The translations under genes were made by a program, and so were the position numbers. Of a DNA stretch of 64,000 nucleotides, positions 8,622-19,163 are shown one piece after another. This DNA comes from Ignavibacteria bacterium (GTDB lineage: Bacteria > Bacteroidota > Ignavibacteria > Kapaibacteriales > Kapaibacteriaceae), in contig JACPPD010000008.1 in the NCBI GenBank assembly GCA_016191145.1, forward strand, positions 62,001-126,000, in the 5' to 3' direction. The notes beneath the pieces are model-generated. The model did no database searches, was not told where the DNA came from, and was given only the letters and a program-made list of their open reading frames with translations. Position 1 is the first letter of the stretch, and each line of letters opens with the position of its first letter.

Positions 8622-11600
8622 ATGTCTATACACAAGTCATTTCCGATTACGGCGTGGGCTGTTGAAAATCGAACAACGATCTACGTACTCACGGCGCTGA
8701 TTCTGTTGATTGGTGCGATGGTGTACCAGCGCCTGCCAAAGGAGCAGTTCCCCGACATTGTGGTGCCAACCATCCTCGTAACAACAATCAACGCGGGAAC
8801 ATCGCCCGTCGATGTCGAGAATCTGATTACCCGTCAGATAGAAAAGCAAATCAAAGGCATTGCAGATGTAAAAAAAGTTACCAGTCAGTCGTATCAGGAC
8901 GTATCAATTATAACAGTCGAATTTTCTACCGAAATAACGCCTACAGTTGCAAAGCAGAGGGTGACGGATGCTGTAGACCGTTCGAAAGCAGATTTGCCAA
9001 GCGACATAACGAAGGGGCCTGATGTAGCGGAAGTTGACTTTTCTGAATTTCCCATCATGTTCGTCAACATTGCAGGCAATGTTGGCCTGGACAAGCTGAA
9101 GAAGTATGCCGACGAACTGCAGGACCGCATTGAGTCGATGAAGGAGATCCGAAGAGTGGATATCATCGGCTCACTCGACAAGGAGATTCGGGTAGACCTC
9201 GATCCAAACCGGATGCAGACGTTAAGCGTTTCGTTCGACGATGTTTCGAGGGCGATAGGAAGCGAGAACGTAAATATTTCCGGCGGCGAACTTGCCAGCG
9301 GCAGCATCAGAAGAAATGTGCAGATCAGCGGTGAATTTCACACGGCGCCCGAAATTGAAAGTGTGGTTGTAAAGTCGGGTAGAGGCAATACTGTTTACGT
9401 TCGCGATATCGCAAGCGTTGTTGAAACCAACAAGGAGCAGCTCACGTTTGCAAGACTTGACGGCAAGCCAGTTGTAACCCTTTCTGTGCTAAAGAAGGCC
9501 GGTGAAAACCTTATTGATGCCTCAGACAAGATTCAGAAAATGGTCGCGAAATATACTTCAGAAAAGTTGCCGGCAAACGTATCTGTGGTAATAACCAATG
9601 ATATGTCGATCTCGACGCGCACAAGCATTGCCGACCTTGTAAATTCGATTATCATCGGTTTCATTCTGGTTACACTCGTCCTGATGTTTTTCATGGGTGT
9701 CCAGAACGCCTTATTTGTGGGCATGGCAACGCCCCTTTCATCATTCCTGGCATTTATGGTATTGCCTGGAATGGATTTTACATTCAACATCGTTGTGACG
9801 TTCTCATTCCTGCTTGCAATGGGAATTATCGTTGATGATGCCATTGTTGTAATCGAAAACACGCATAGGCTTCACAAACGAGAGGGAATTGAAATCAAGA
9901 CTGCGGCAAAGTATGCTGCTGCAGAGGTGTTTGCTCCGGTTGTTGCCGGCACACTTACCACGCTGGCACCTTTCTTTCCTCTTTTGTTTTGGCCCGGTTT
10001 GGTTGGGAAGTTCATGGTGTATCTGCCATCAGTATTGATTTTTGCTCTTACAGCTTCTCTGATAGTTGCTTATGTGATCAACCCAGTGTTTGCAGTAGAT
10101 TTCATGGACAGAAAGGAACAGCCGCTAACGCGCCGTCGGCTCGTCATCGGTGGGAGCATAATTGGCTTCTTCATCGCTTTGGGTCTACTGGCGGGTTCTA
10201 CGTGGTTTGTTGTATTAATACTAATAAATGCAACATTTTACTTTGTTAACAAACTGTTAATCACACCGTATCTGATAAAACCATTTCAAAATTCCTTCTT
10301 GCCATGGTTTATGGATCGGTATCGGGCAACATTGAGGGCATTTCTTAAAGGGTGGCGGCCATACCTGGCCATTGTTGGGATGGTTGGGTTGTTTGTGTTT
10401 ACGGTTGTTTTAACTGCTCTTTTTGGAAAGCCCCCTGTGTTTTTTCCAAGCGGCGAACCAAATAACGCATACATATACATCAAGATGCCAATTGGTACCG
10501 ATGCACATGTTACCGATTCCATTACGCGAGTTGTTGAGCAGCGCGTGATGAAAATAATTGGACATAACAACCCCGACGTAACGAATGTAGTGAGTAACGT
10601 TGGCATTGGCGCTGGTGATCCGCAAAAACCTGACAGGTCTGTAACGCCTCACAAAGGCAAGGTTACAGTAACGTTTAAAGAATATTCAAAGCGGGGAGAT
10701 CCTCAAACGAGTAGGTATCTCACGATGTTCCGTCAGGCTCTGACTGATATTCCGGGAGCTGAAATTTCCGTTGAGAAAGAAGCAAATGGACCACCACAGG
10801 AGAAAGACGTCAATGTCGAAATCTCTGGTGATGATTTCGATACGTTGTCGGCACTATCGGAGAGGATCAGAACACTGATCGTCGACTCTCTTGAGATCCC
10901 CGGCATCGAACGGCTCAAATCGGATCTGGAGCGAAACAAACCCGAGATTGCCGTGATTGTTGACAGGGAAAAAGCTAACCAGGAGGGAATATCAACATCG
11001 CAAATTGGGATGGCGTTTCGTAACGCTTTATACGGCAGCGAAGCTACCAAGGTGAGAGTGGGTGAAGATGAATATCCAGTTCAAATCCGCGTTGCTGAAA
11101 ACACGCGATCAAATATCGATGCCATTCTTAACCTTCCAATCACGTTCAGGGAGATGAGCTCCGGGCAATTCAGACAGATCCCTGTTGCTTCTGTTGCCCG
11201 CATAGAATACGTTAATTCGTTCTCTGGCATTAACAGAAAAAATATGAAACGAGTAGTCACACTGTCATCCAATGTGCTAAAGGAGCAGGGCTACAATCCA
11301 ACAACCGTAAATAGCCAGATAGTGCAGGCGTTAGATGGGATAGCAATTCCTGGCGGGTACGATGTGCGTTTAACTGGCGCACAGGAACAGCAGCAGGAAT
11401 CGGCAGACTTTCTTGCAATGGCTTTTTTAATTGCCGCCGGCATCATCCTTCTCATCATGGTCACACAATTCAACTCAGTCTTCAAACCGCTGCTGATTAT
11501 GACGACTGTGGGATTCAGCATCATCGGAGTCCTGCTGGGATTTGTGATCTTTCAAATGCAGTTTTCAATCGTCATCACAGGAGTGGGAATTGTTGCACTA

Positions 11601-12038
11601 GGTGGTATCGTGGTTCGCAACGGTATCGTCCTCGTCGACTTCACCGATATCCTGAAGAAACAGGGATGGAAAACAAAAGCTGCGATTATTGAAGGGGGCG
11701 CCATACGCTTTAACCCAGTAATTCTTACCGCTGCCGCCGCCATTCTTGGCTTGCTGCCTCTTGCCTTTGGATTAAATGTCGACTTTTGGGAACTGATCAA
11801 TCTCAGAGATCCGAAAATTCACATTGGATCCGACAGCGTTGCTTTTTGGGGTCCTCTTGCCTGGTCCATCATATTTGGTTTAGGATTCTCAACATTTTTA
11901 ACACTGATCGTAGTGCCATGCATGTACTACATTTTGTATGTACAAACCATTCGGTACAAGCATTTTGGATTTTTCGATTATATCACAACACCCATCAGGC
12001 GGGTATTCAGGCTGCCACGAAAGCTATTTGGACGATGA
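8622..12038 (+). CDS. RND-family efflux permease
   Basis: Inner-membrane proton-driven RND pump of 1138 residues, somewhat longer than AcrB-type pumps. TM1 is near 15-35 and followed by the porter domain ([16 protein letters not shown]). The TM4 proton-relay pair lies in [16 protein letters not shown] (about 403-418). The second half has the docking/porter region (about 600-900) and C-terminal TMs, including [14 protein letters not shown] near 990. At the position of the essential TM10 lysine of AcrB (GLSAKNAILIVEF) there is an arginine. The last 15 nt overlap the convergent msrB gene. The substrate cannot be predicted. Confidence 0.94.
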   Translation: MSIHKSFPITAWAVENRTTIYVLTALILLIGAMVYQRLPKEQFPDIVVPTILVTTINAGTSPVDVENLITRQIEKQIKGIADVKKVTSQSYQDVSIITVEFSTEITPTVAKQRVTDAVDRSKADLPSDITKGPDVAEVDFSEFPIMFVNIAGNVGLDKLKKYADELQDRIESMKEIRRVDIIGSLDKEIRVDLDPNRMQTLSVSFDDVSRAIGSENVNISGGELASGSIRRNVQISGEFHTAPEIESVVVKSGRGNTVYVRDIASVVETNKEQLTFARLDGKPVVTLSVLKKAGENLIDASDKIQKMVAKYTSEKLPANVSVVITNDMSISTRTSIADLVNSIIIGFILVTLVLMFFMGVQNALFVGMATPLSSFLAFMVLPGMDFTFNIVVTFSFLLAMGIIVDDAIVVIENTHRLHKREGIEIKTAAKYAAAEVFAPVVAGTLTTLAPFFPLLFWPGLVGKFMVYLPSVLIFALTASLIVAYVINPVFAVDFMDRKEQPLTRRRLVIGGSIIGFFIALGLLAGSTWFVVLILINATFYFVNKLLITPYLIKPFQNSFLPWFMDRYRATLRAFLKGWRPYLAIVGMVGLFVFTVVLTALFGKPPVFFPSGEPNNAYIYIKMPIGTDAHVTDSITRVVEQRVMKIIGHNNPDVTNVVSNVGIGAGDPQKPDRSVTPHKGKVTVTFKEYSKRGDPQTSRYLTMFRQALTDIPGAEISVEKEANGPPQEKDVNVEISGDDFDTLSALSERIRTLIVDSLEIPGIERLKSDLERNKPEIAVIVDREKANQEGISTSQIGMAFRNALYGSEATKVRVGEDEYPVQIRVAENTRSNIDAILNLPITFREMSSGQFRQIPVASVARIEYVNSFSGINRKNMKRVVTLSSNVLKEQGYNPTTVNSQIVQALDGIAIPGGYDVRLTGAQEQQQESADFLAMAFLIAAGIILLIMVTQFNSVFKPLLIMTTVGFSIIGVLLGFVIFQMQFSIVITGVGIVALGGIVVRNGIVLVDFTDILKKQGWKTKAAIIEGGAIRFNPVILTAAAAILGLLPLAFGLNVDFWELINLRDPKIHIGSDSVAFWGPLAWSIIFGLGFSTFLTLIVVPCMYYILYVQTIRYKHFGFFDYITTPIRRVFRLPRKLFGR

Positions 12039-12548
12039 TTGTGCTGCAATGAATTTCAGTGACGCTGAATTGATGCAGTAGCGTAAGCCCGTTGGTTCCG
12101 GACCGTCGTTGAATACGTGGCCCAGATGAGCATCGCATCGTGCACACAGGACTTCTGTTCGTTCCTCGAACGGTAGTGAAAGGTCTTTCTGATATTTGAT
12201 AGCTTCTTTGAAGTGCGGACCAAAGAAGCTCGGCCAGCCGCAGAAGCTGTCGTATTTGGTGTCGCTTGAAAACAGTTCTGCACCACAGCTATTGCAGAGG
12301 TACATGCCGGAATCATGATTATTCCAGTACTTACCGGTGTAAGCCCGTTCCGTACCTTTCTTTCGCATAATCCTGAATTCTTCAGGAGTAAGTATCTTCA
12401 TCCACTCTTCGTCGGATTTCACGAATTTGTCCACGGCTGAATCCTGCTGTTGTTGAACTGAAACGTTCCCGGATGTATCAGGGACTTCTGCGTTGCATGA
12501 TGATACTGCAATAACGGCAACAAAGAATGCTATCCGGAGTTTGCTCAT
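12024..12548 (-). CDS. msrB: Peptide-methionine (R)-S-oxide reductase MsrB, lipoprotein form
   Basis: Reduces methionine-R-sulfoxide in oxidised proteins. The MsrB domain (about 45-170) shows both zinc-binding CxxC pairs (CNSCGAEL and [12 protein letters not shown]), the FCGWPSFF segment, and the catalytic cysteine in [11 protein letters not shown]. An N-terminal signal ending VSSC (Cys19) makes it a probable lipoprotein, so it should repair envelope proteins. The acidic linker that follows fits export. The 174-residue length is normal for MsrB plus a signal. Its 3' end overlaps the convergent RND pump gene. Confidence 0.95.
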   Translation of the reverse strand: MSKLRIAFFVAVIAVSSCNAEVPDTSGNVSVQQQQDSAVDKFVKSDEEWMKILTPEEFRIMRKKGTERAYTGKYWNNHDSGMYLCNSCGAELFSSDTKYDSFCGWPSFFGPHFKEAIKYQKDLSLPFEERTEVLCARCDAHLGHVFNDGPEPTGLRYCINSASLKFIAAQSSSK

Positions 12549-12560
12549 AATATTTACTTT

Positions 12561-13103
12561 GTGAAAATGGATCTGAGAACCCAGTTACGAACGTACGGTG
12601 AGCGCTGGCCAGATGAGGCAGAGACACTTCATTCATTCATCGGTTTTATTGAGTCTGATCCTTACTGCTTTGAACGAACGAATGCCTTCGGTCATGTTAC
12701 CGGATCAGCCTGGCTTGTGGATCCATCAGGAAATCTGGTACTTCTTACTCATCACAAAAAACTCAACGTATGGATCCAGTTGGGAGGACATGTAGACGGT
12801 GAAAGCAACATCCTTAGTGTTGCAATCCGTGAGGCTCAGGAAGAGTCGGGAATTCATTCCATAGACGTTGTATCACTTGAAATTTTCGACCTAGACATCC
12901 ATACCGTTCCACATGCCGGTGCTATGAATGCACATTTGCATTTCGACATCCGGTATGCTTTGCAGGCACAACATACCAACCATCGCAAGAGCAACGAATC
13001 CCATGATCTGGTTTGGGTTGACGTGACGAAAATTGATGCCTATACTTCGGAAGTTTCTATGCTGCGTATGGCACAGAAGTGGTTAACATACATCCGAAGA
13101 TGA
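12561..13103 (+). CDS. Nudix hydrolase
   Basis: 180-residue Nudix phosphohydrolase that cleaves a nucleoside diphosphate linked to another moiety. The Nudix box is complete: [19 protein letters not shown] followed by EESG (about 78-100), with the catalytic REAQEESG. A histidine-rich segment ([16 protein letters not shown]) follows the box. Specificity cannot be read from the sequence. It is divergent from msrB with only 12 nt between the two starts, so the two promoters must overlap the neighbouring coding regions. Confidence 0.9.
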   Translation: MKMDLRTQLRTYGERWPDEAETLHSFIGFIESDPYCFERTNAFGHVTGSAWLVDPSGNLVLLTHHKKLNVWIQLGGHVDGESNILSVAIREAQEESGIHSIDVVSLEIFDLDIHTVPHAGAMNAHLHFDIRYALQAQHTNHRKSNESHDLVWVDVTKIDAYTSEVSMLRMAQKWLTYIRR

Positions 13104-13251
13104 AGCTGTCCCATCCGAGCTTTAGTTGGCTGCTTAACAAGCTTATTGACAAGAGCTTTGCGTCGAAGGTCCCTCAGTTTGAAATTAGCCTTCAACTAAA
13201 AACACTAATATTTTTGATTTACAACGAGTTAAGAGACTAAAGGCAAACCTT

Positions 13252-13368
13252 CCCCGGCAGCATAAGCCTCCCGGCATGTTTCCCGGCAGCATAAGCCTCC
13301 CGGCATGTTTCCCGGCAGCATAAGCCTCCCGGCATGTTCCCCGGCAGCATAAGCCTCCCGGCATGTTC
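13252..13368. repeat. 29-bp tandem repeat array 1 (4 units)
   Basis: Four near-identical 29-bp units with no spacers. Each unit consists of two half-units that both begin CCCGGCA: CCCGGCAGCATAAGCCT (17 nt) and CCCGGCATGTTT (12 nt). The period is not a multiple of three, so the frames through it are artefacts. The array fills the 293-nt gap between the Nudix and PBP2 genes; the rest of that gap shows no gene. The same unit occurs in a second array at 29628-29772. Upstream, CTCAGTTTGAAAT at 13173-13185 matches, inverted, a sequence flanking array 2. Confidence 0.95.
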
Positions 13369-13395
13369 TGAGTGCAAGATGAACACCTGTATGCT

Positions 13396-15342
13396 CTACT
13401 TGAGCGAAGCTGAAACTACCGAAGGCTGATACCTTTTAACTGACTTAGGTTTCAATTCGGGCGCAAAAGGACCATTAAGTTTCGGGACCTGTGGGTTTGA
13501 AGAAGTCGAATCAGATACAACGCCACCCTGCTGAATCCATGTAGAATCGCGCCCTATTTCTTCAGGCCATTTATTAAGCAGGTATTGTTCAAGAAGTTTA
13601 CGAGCTATGGGTAGAGCTGTTGTCGCGCCAAATCCGCCCCCTTCGGCTGTTACAACTAATGCGATCTTAGGGTTGTTCAGGGGTGCAAAGCATACAAACC
13701 ATGATTGGTCTTTCTGTCCGGGCAGCGCCTGCGCCGTACCTGTTTTACCAGCTACGTCGAGTCCGGGAATATCAATTCCTCTGCCTGTTCCTGAGGAAAC
13801 AACAGAACGTAGCATTTGTTTAACTGTACGAAAATGCTCCTTGTCGATCGGGATTTCGTTTTTTGCATAGCTGAACGTGAGCATCTTGTTCAGGGTCTTG
13901 TCATACATGGCGCGCACGGCATGGGGCTGATTCCATGTTCCTTCGTTTGCGATAGTGGCGATGTAGGATAACATTTGTAAGGGAGTTACTGCTAGCTCGC
14001 CCTGACCGATGGCCCAGTTCATCACGACGTAATCTGTCCAGTTACCCTTACCCCACTGCCTGTTTAAGTAGGCGCTATCGGGCATTACACCTTTGGATTC
14101 CTCGGTGATATCTGCGTTAGTTTTTCTACCAAACCCAAACGCATTGCCGTAGTAATGGATCCGATCCATGCCAAGCTTCACTCCAAGCTGATAAAAGAAT
14201 GCGTTGCATGAAACCGTTAGCGCTGTGTTTAGGTCGATGGAACCATGAACACCGCCATGACATCGTGCAAACCTATTGCCGTACTGATAGCCCCCTGCAC
14301 AGTACAATTTCGACGTGGGTGTGATGATGCCTTCCTGTAGTGCAGCTAGAGCCATAAGGGGCTTCCACGTTGATCCGGGAGAGTATTGCGGCATACTAAC
14401 TCTATTGAACAACGGTTTCTTGGCGTCTTTGTCAATAGTATTTAAATATTTGCGGGAGGTTCTTCCGGAAAACTGACGCAGATCGTAATCGGGTGAGCTC
14501 ACATAACACAGTATTTCACCGTTTGATGGATCCAATGCCACAACTCCACCGTTGTGCGGTGCAATTAGTTTCTCGGCAAGTTCCTGCAAGTCGGTATCTA
14601 ATCCGAGGTATAAGTCATTCCCTTCCTTTGCCTCGATATCGCTCTTGCCATCGTTGAATTTTGCAACACGCCGGCCCTTGTTGTTGACTGCAATGAACTG
14701 AAAGCCTTTTTGTCCGCGAATGCTTTGTTCGTAGGCCTTTTCCAAACCCGTCTGACCCGTTATGTCGCCAGGATCGTACGAATCACCTAAATTTTTCAGA
14801 TGCCATTCGCTTACTTCGCGTGTATAGCCAAGCAGATGCGACGCGTTTCCATCGAATGCATACAGGCGTTTGGAGTCGATGATGATGTCGACTCCGGGAA
14901 GTTCATCGCGGCGTTCTTCAATAAACGACAGCACGGCATAATCAATGTCTCTGCCATAACTGATTTTAGAGGGGTTGAATCTGTTAAATACTGCAGCCCG
15001 GTGGACTTCATCCCAGATAAGAGAGTCGGGTACATCAAGAAGGGCCGAAAGTAGCTTTGCCGCCGAGTCGGTGAACTCATACGGAGTAATTGTGATGCTG
15101 AATCCGGGAGCATTTTGAACAATAGCCCGTCCATTTCTATCGAACATCATGCCACGGAACGGCTCAACTTTAACCTGCTTGATTGCCTGCGCTTCAGCCT
15201 TCAGCCGATAAGCGCCTCCCTGAATAATTTGCATCCAGCCCAACCGAAGAATGAAGACTGCTGCAACAGCGAGGATGACATACTGAAAGATTCGCTGTCG
15301 CTTTGATGATCCAAATTCTTTATCGGTAGTTGCTGCTCTCAT
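13396..15342 (-). CDS. mrdA: Penicillin-binding protein 2 (peptidoglycan D,D-transpeptidase)
   Basis: Class B PBP that cross-links peptidoglycan during elongation. One N-terminal TM (about 18-40) anchors it to the inner membrane. The dimerisation/pedestal region follows (PFRGMMFDRNGRAIVQNAPG, about 58-77). The transpeptidase domain has active-site SxxK in SPGSTWKPL (about 327), SxN as SCN in VSCNAFFYQLG (about 376) and KTG in VAGKTGTAQ (about 533). The 648-residue length is normal. It is the last gene of a minus-strand run behind the O-antigen polymerase/ligase gene (2-nt gap), an unusual neighbour, since mrdA normally sits with mreBCD and rodA. Confidence 0.95.
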   Translation of the reverse strand: MRAATTDKEFGSSKRQRIFQYVILAVAAVFILRLGWMQIIQGGAYRLKAEAQAIKQVKVEPFRGMMFDRNGRAIVQNAPGFSITITPYEFTDSAAKLLSALLDVPDSLIWDEVHRAAVFNRFNPSKISYGRDIDYAVLSFIEERRDELPGVDIIIDSKRLYAFDGNASHLLGYTREVSEWHLKNLGDSYDPGDITGQTGLEKAYEQSIRGQKGFQFIAVNNKGRRVAKFNDGKSDIEAKEGNDLYLGLDTDLQELAEKLIAPHNGGVVALDPSNGEILCYVSSPDYDLRQFSGRTSRKYLNTIDKDAKKPLFNRVSMPQYSPGSTWKPLMALAALQEGIITPTSKLYCAGGYQYGNRFARCHGGVHGSIDLNTALTVSCNAFFYQLGVKLGMDRIHYYGNAFGFGRKTNADITEESKGVMPDSAYLNRQWGKGNWTDYVVMNWAIGQGELAVTPLQMLSYIATIANEGTWNQPHAVRAMYDKTLNKMLTFSYAKNEIPIDKEHFRTVKQMLRSVVSSGTGRGIDIPGLDVAGKTGTAQALPGQKDQSWFVCFAPLNNPKIALVVTAEGGGFGATTALPIARKLLEQYLLNKWPEEIGRDSTWIQQGGVVSDSTSSNPQVPKLNGPFAPELKPKSVKRYQPSVVSASLK

Positions 15343-15344
15343 TA

Positions 15345-16673
15345 CTATTGGGAATCACCCAGCTCCTGACTTTTATTATGAACAATCGAGACAAGCGCTA
15401 ACAGAAATCCGACAAGTACATTGCCATATCGTCGTTCCATCAGGCCCGTCATAAAAAACATCGATAAAAAAGTTGGGACGACACCCAGAGAACCTATGGC
15501 GACGGCCCTGTAGAGGCTGGTTCTACCGAACAAGTTTCTTCGTCTAATCGAGCTAACAATTTTCGTTAGTGCATTAGCCATGATGGCAAAAAGCAAAATC
15601 GTGAGTGGTACTCCCAGCTTGTAAATCTGGCTTACGCCGCCGAAGTGAACAAATCCACCTTTGTCATGTTGCTGTTCAATCATATTCCATCGTACAAATT
15701 CTGACCTCAGGCCATTACCCGACAAGTAATTGCCTCGCAACTGTTTAAATGCACCTTCAGCTTCAGCTATTCGATAATCCATCGACAAGTCTCCGCCTTT
15801 CACCTCCGCTGAAGCGAGGAAACGGTTAGCAATAAGTTTCACGGCAATGTTTGTTAGGCGGGGATTGTAGATCATTGCGCCAGTGAATACAATGAGGACC
15901 ATCATCACTATAACGAAAACAATGGAAATATTTTGCCTGAATGTAAAAAAGAACATTGTAATCAAAACGGAAATCAGAGCTGCAACCCAAAGAGATCGTG
16001 TAAATGTTTGCAACAATCCCAAGCTGCAGACCAACGTGAGAAGGAACAGGCTGAGTTTGCTCCAAAATCCGTTGATGTGAAAAAATGCCGGTACTGCGTA
16101 GATGATTACAAGGGCAAAGAATGGTCCAAATAATACGCTTCTGGAAGATTGGATTTGATACGCATACATGCTTCCCTCATGCAAGCGGTTTAGATAATCC
16201 TGAAACGAGACTGCAAGGAACATCAAGCTCAAAACGCTAAATATCACCAATAACTGCTTAAATGACTTTTCGTCGTTACCAAAGATCTCTCGAATTGGAA
16301 AGTAATACAGTATCAACAAGAACAATGAATATTCTGACGCCCAATTAATTAGTTTAACATTGTTAAGATAGGCGACCACACTATTGCTAAGTACCAAGAG
16401 AATAAAGAGAACAAGGAGATAATCGCCCCACGAGCGAATAATTTTTTTTCCTTTGGCCATGTTCCATAGGCCCCAGAGGATGACAGCCAGGAAATGGAAG
16501 CCACCCACAATAATTTCAAAGGCCGAGATACCCTTTCCGCTTATAGAAAAGAATAGGGGAAGACTGACGAAGAAACTTCCGAGCCAAAACTTGGGGTGTC
16601 TGATAACAAGGTAAAGGTAAATCAATGCTACCGCACTCAGAGGCAACAACAAGTATAGTATCAGGTAGTTCAC
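15345..16673 (-). CDS. O-antigen ligase/polymerase-like membrane protein (Wzy_C type)
   Basis: 442-residue polytopic membrane protein with 11-12 predicted TM segments. A large external loop at about 270-345 (NRFLASAEVKGG..., SGNGLRSEFVRW) and the segment LLQTFTRSLWVAAL just before it match the layout of O-antigen ligase/polymerase proteins. It should act in the inner membrane on lipid-linked polysaccharide. Ligase and polymerase cannot be told apart from sequence alone. It lies between a Wzz-like chain-length gene (18-nt gap) and PBP2. Confidence 0.8.
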   Translation of the reverse strand: MNYLILYLLLPLSAVALIYLYLVIRHPKFWLGSFFVSLPLFFSISGKGISAFEIIVGGFHFLAVILWGLWNMAKGKKIIRSWGDYLLVLFILLVLSNSVVAYLNNVKLINWASEYSLFLLILYYFPIREIFGNDEKSFKQLLVIFSVLSLMFLAVSFQDYLNRLHEGSMYAYQIQSSRSVLFGPFFALVIIYAVPAFFHINGFWSKLSLFLLTLVCSLGLLQTFTRSLWVAALISVLITMFFFTFRQNISIVFVIVMMVLIVFTGAMIYNPRLTNIAVKLIANRFLASAEVKGGDLSMDYRIAEAEGAFKQLRGNYLSGNGLRSEFVRWNMIEQQHDKGGFVHFGGVSQIYKLGVPLTILLFAIMANALTKIVSSIRRRNLFGRTSLYRAVAIGSLGVVPTFLSMFFMTGLMERRYGNVLVGFLLALVSIVHNKSQELGDSQ

Positions 16674-16691
16674 GTTTTCTGTTGCGTCAGC

Positions 16692-17804
16692 CTACTTAAA
16701 ACTCTTCCATGCTTGCAGCAGGAGAAAGAATAGGATTGAAAGTATTCCCATCCCGAAAAATGTTCCAGATGCAATTAACAATCTCTTTGGCCGATCTTTT
16801 TTGTCTGCAGGGATAGGCTGATCTACCACAAGCAAGGCTGGAGCGGTTCTGTTGATGTCGAGCTGCATTTGTTCTAGCGTTGGCAATAAAAAAGCCTTCA
16901 GCTTAGCCAACCCTTCAAGCTCGGCAGAAATCTTCATGTAATGAGCGCTGATACCCGTCATCTGCGATAGACTTACATCGCCCGACATCCCCGGTTTTGC
17001 AATCAGATCATCGTACTGCCTCTGCAGATTTTTTACCAGCTCGCGCTGAACCCCTACCTGCGGATCGGCAGCTCCGTAGGAGCGCTCAAGAATGCCTAAG
17101 ATCGCTTCCTGCTTGAGAAGGTCTGATTTTGCTGAGGCAAGCGCTGTGGCAGTTGCTTTCGACTGGTCAAGTGGCGAAAATATCTTGTACGTTTTCGAAT
17201 AGTACACCAAGGTATCCGAGAGTATCGCATATAAACTGTCTATCGACTTGATACGCGCTTGCAAATACTTCGTTGTTTTGATAGCATCAGCTTGTTTTAT
17301 ACGGTTGGCAATGTCGTTGGCATACCTTACAAATTCAGAGCACATTTGAACAGCCCTATCCTTGTCGCGACTCCATATCGTGATCTCATAGTTTCCTTCA
17401 GGTTTGTATTCGACCTCAAGATTTGATTCAAACTCACTGCGTACCAGCGACATTTTCTTACGGTCGATTTCGTATTCTTCCGCAAGGTTGAATCGATTGA
17501 TCATTGAGTCGCGAATTGTTCTGGTGAATAATACTACTATAAAATTGTATGAGTTTTCACCGGAGCCTCCCAGTTGTGTTAACCCAAAATCCTTTAACGC
17601 CGCACCAATACCTCCGCCCGACGTCGGTATCAGAGAGTTGTCTTCTCGTGAGGGGACACAGTTGATCGAGGCTTTATAATAAACAGGCAACTGTAGCGAA
17701 ATAATATATGCCGCTACAGCGCTTACAAACGATATGATTAAGATAATCCACTTCTTACGAAACAACTTTCGTGTTACGTCGGCAGATGAGAACGGTTCAC
17801 TCAT
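16692..17804 (-). CDS. Wzz/GNVR-type polysaccharide chain-length determinant
   Basis: 370 residues with the two-TM polysaccharide co-polymerase architecture: TM1 about 18-38 (KKWIILIISFVSAVAAYI), a large periplasmic helical domain, and TM2 about 342-365 near the C-terminus (GTFFGMGILSILFFLLL). A Pro-rich segment (PIPADKKDRPKRL) precedes TM2 as in Wzz proteins. There is no C-terminal tyrosine kinase domain. It regulates chain length of the polysaccharide made with the adjacent Wzy-like protein (family knowledge). A minus-strand -7 like box (TAACTTTG, 17844-17837) lies upstream. Confidence 0.85.
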   Translation of the reverse strand: MSEPFSSADVTRKLFRKKWIILIISFVSAVAAYIISLQLPVYYKASINCVPSREDNSLIPTSGGGIGAALKDFGLTQLGGSGENSYNFIVVLFTRTIRDSMINRFNLAEEYEIDRKKMSLVRSEFESNLEVEYKPEGNYEITIWSRDKDRAVQMCSEFVRYANDIANRIKQADAIKTTKYLQARIKSIDSLYAILSDTLVYYSKTYKIFSPLDQSKATATALASAKSDLLKQEAILGILERSYGAADPQVGVQRELVKNLQRQYDDLIAKPGMSGDVSLSQMTGISAHYMKISAELEGLAKLKAFLLPTLEQMQLDINRTAPALLVVDQPIPADKKDRPKRLLIASGTFFGMGILSILFFLLLQAWKSFK

Positions 17805-17906
17805 AGGTAATGTATTTGTTTAGGCTTATTCTAAAGCAAAGTTAGCGCAGGAAAGATACATACTACGATATAACCATTGACGTTGCATCTCAGCCAGCTA
17901 TTTTTG

Positions 17907-19163
17907 ATGAAATTGTTGAGAATACTTTTCTTTGCTCCCAGAATTCCTGTCCGGCCATTCGATGGCGGGGCATTGTCTATTTATCATCAGGTTAAGGGGC
18001 TTCTAAACGCAGGACATAGTGTTACGGTTGTGGCGCCAAATACAAGCAGACACTATGCCGACGATAAGGCGATACATGAATTCTGCGACGATGTAATAAC
18101 TCAGGATGTTGATACTGCAATTAAGCTGTTTGATGCAATCAGAAATCTGCTGATTGACAAAGCCCCCTACAAAATCGGCCTTCCTAAAACGCCGTATACG
18201 ATTAGCAGGTTTCTGCATCGCAGTCTTGTTGATAAAATACACCAAAGAGTGAATGCTGAAGAAAGGTACGATGTTATACATATTGACTATCTGACGCCAG
18301 CTTGGTACGCCATTGAGTTGAAACAGTCATTGCCTTTGAAAACCCCGCCTATTCTCTTCCGGGCTCACAATGTTGAATACCGGATAGTTGCACAGTTAGC
18401 ACTCGACAACAACAGGGGCTTGGCGGAAAGAGTGTATCGGAAAATTGTTGCCAGGCAGACGCAATCGTTTGAACAAGAGGTTGCGCGACGATGCGATATG
18501 ATAGCTGCTGTGTCTCAAGCTGATGTTGAGTGGTTCAACAATGTTTGTCCGGATGTCCCGAGCAAGGTGATTCCGGTTGGCGTTGAAGCGGTTGACAGAT
18601 CCAAACTCACACGACCGAAACGCACACGCCCTGCGATTGGATTCCTGGGAAGTCTTGAATGGGGACCAAACGTTGAAGGGATTCTGTGGTTTGTTAGGGA
18701 AGTTGTACCGTTGGTTATTCAAGCATTACCCGAAGTTGAGATTCGAATTGCGGGCCGTTCTCCAGCCCCTGAAGTACTTGCGCTGCATAATGGCACTAAT
18801 GTTTTTATTGATGGACCGGTGAATTCTGCAACAGAATTTCTGACCTCCGTTGATGTTGCCATTTCACCAATCCTCAGCGGCAGCGGTGTTCGAATTAAAA
18901 TCCTTGAGGGGTTGGCACATGCCATGCCAATGGTTACAACGTCGGCAGGCGCCGAAGGTTTGCCTGTGTTGGACGGAGAGCACATCATTATTGCCGACGA
19001 AGCCGCTGCATTTGCACGGGGATGCATTCGCCTGGTTAACGACACTGCGTACGCAGAACTGCTGGGAAACAGCGGGTATGACCTTGTTACTAAGGAGTTC
19101 AGTTGGGGAGAGTCCATCAGAAAACTCGTTGCTGCTTACGAATCAATAGCCTTAAGGCGTTGA
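17907..19163 (+). CDS. Glycosyltransferase family 4 (GT-B fold)
   Basis: GT-B glycosyltransferase of 418 residues from the ATG at 17907; the longer frame needs a TTG and adds a non-conserved leader. The N-terminal Rossmann half has [20 protein letters not shown]. The C-terminal half has [27 protein letters not shown] and the donor-binding segment [20 protein letters not shown] then [13 protein letters not shown]. It is probably part of the envelope polysaccharide pathway with the divergent wzz-wzy genes. Its last 28 nt overlap the convergent uvrB gene. Confidence 0.88.
   Translation: MKLLRILFFAPRIPVRPFDGGALSIYHQVKGLLNAGHSVTVVAPNTSRHYADDKAIHEFCDDVITQDVDTAIKLFDAIRNLLIDKAPYKIGLPKTPYTISRFLHRSLVDKIHQRVNAEERYDVIHIDYLTPAWYAIELKQSLPLKTPPILFRAHNVEYRIVAQLALDNNRGLAERVYRKIVARQTQSFEQEVARRCDMIAAVSQADVEWFNNVCPDVPSKVIPVGVEAVDRSKLTRPKRTRPAIGFLGSLEWGPNVEGILWFVREVVPLVIQALPEVEIRIAGRSPAPEVLALHNGTNVFIDGPVNSATEFLTSVDVAISPILSGSGVRIKILEGLAHAMPMVTTSAGAEGLPVLDGEHIIIADEAAAFARGCIRLVNDTAYAELLGNSGYDLVTKEFSWGESIRKLVAAYESIALRR

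Noticed and set aside
13252-13368. Possible CRISPR array
   Set aside because: The 29-bp unit length fits a CRISPR repeat, but units are contiguous with no spacers and no cas genes are near.
13097-13383. Target-site duplication around array 1 (AAGATGAA on both sides)
   Set aside because: Only 8 nt match, at unequal distances and without inverted repeats; could be chance.
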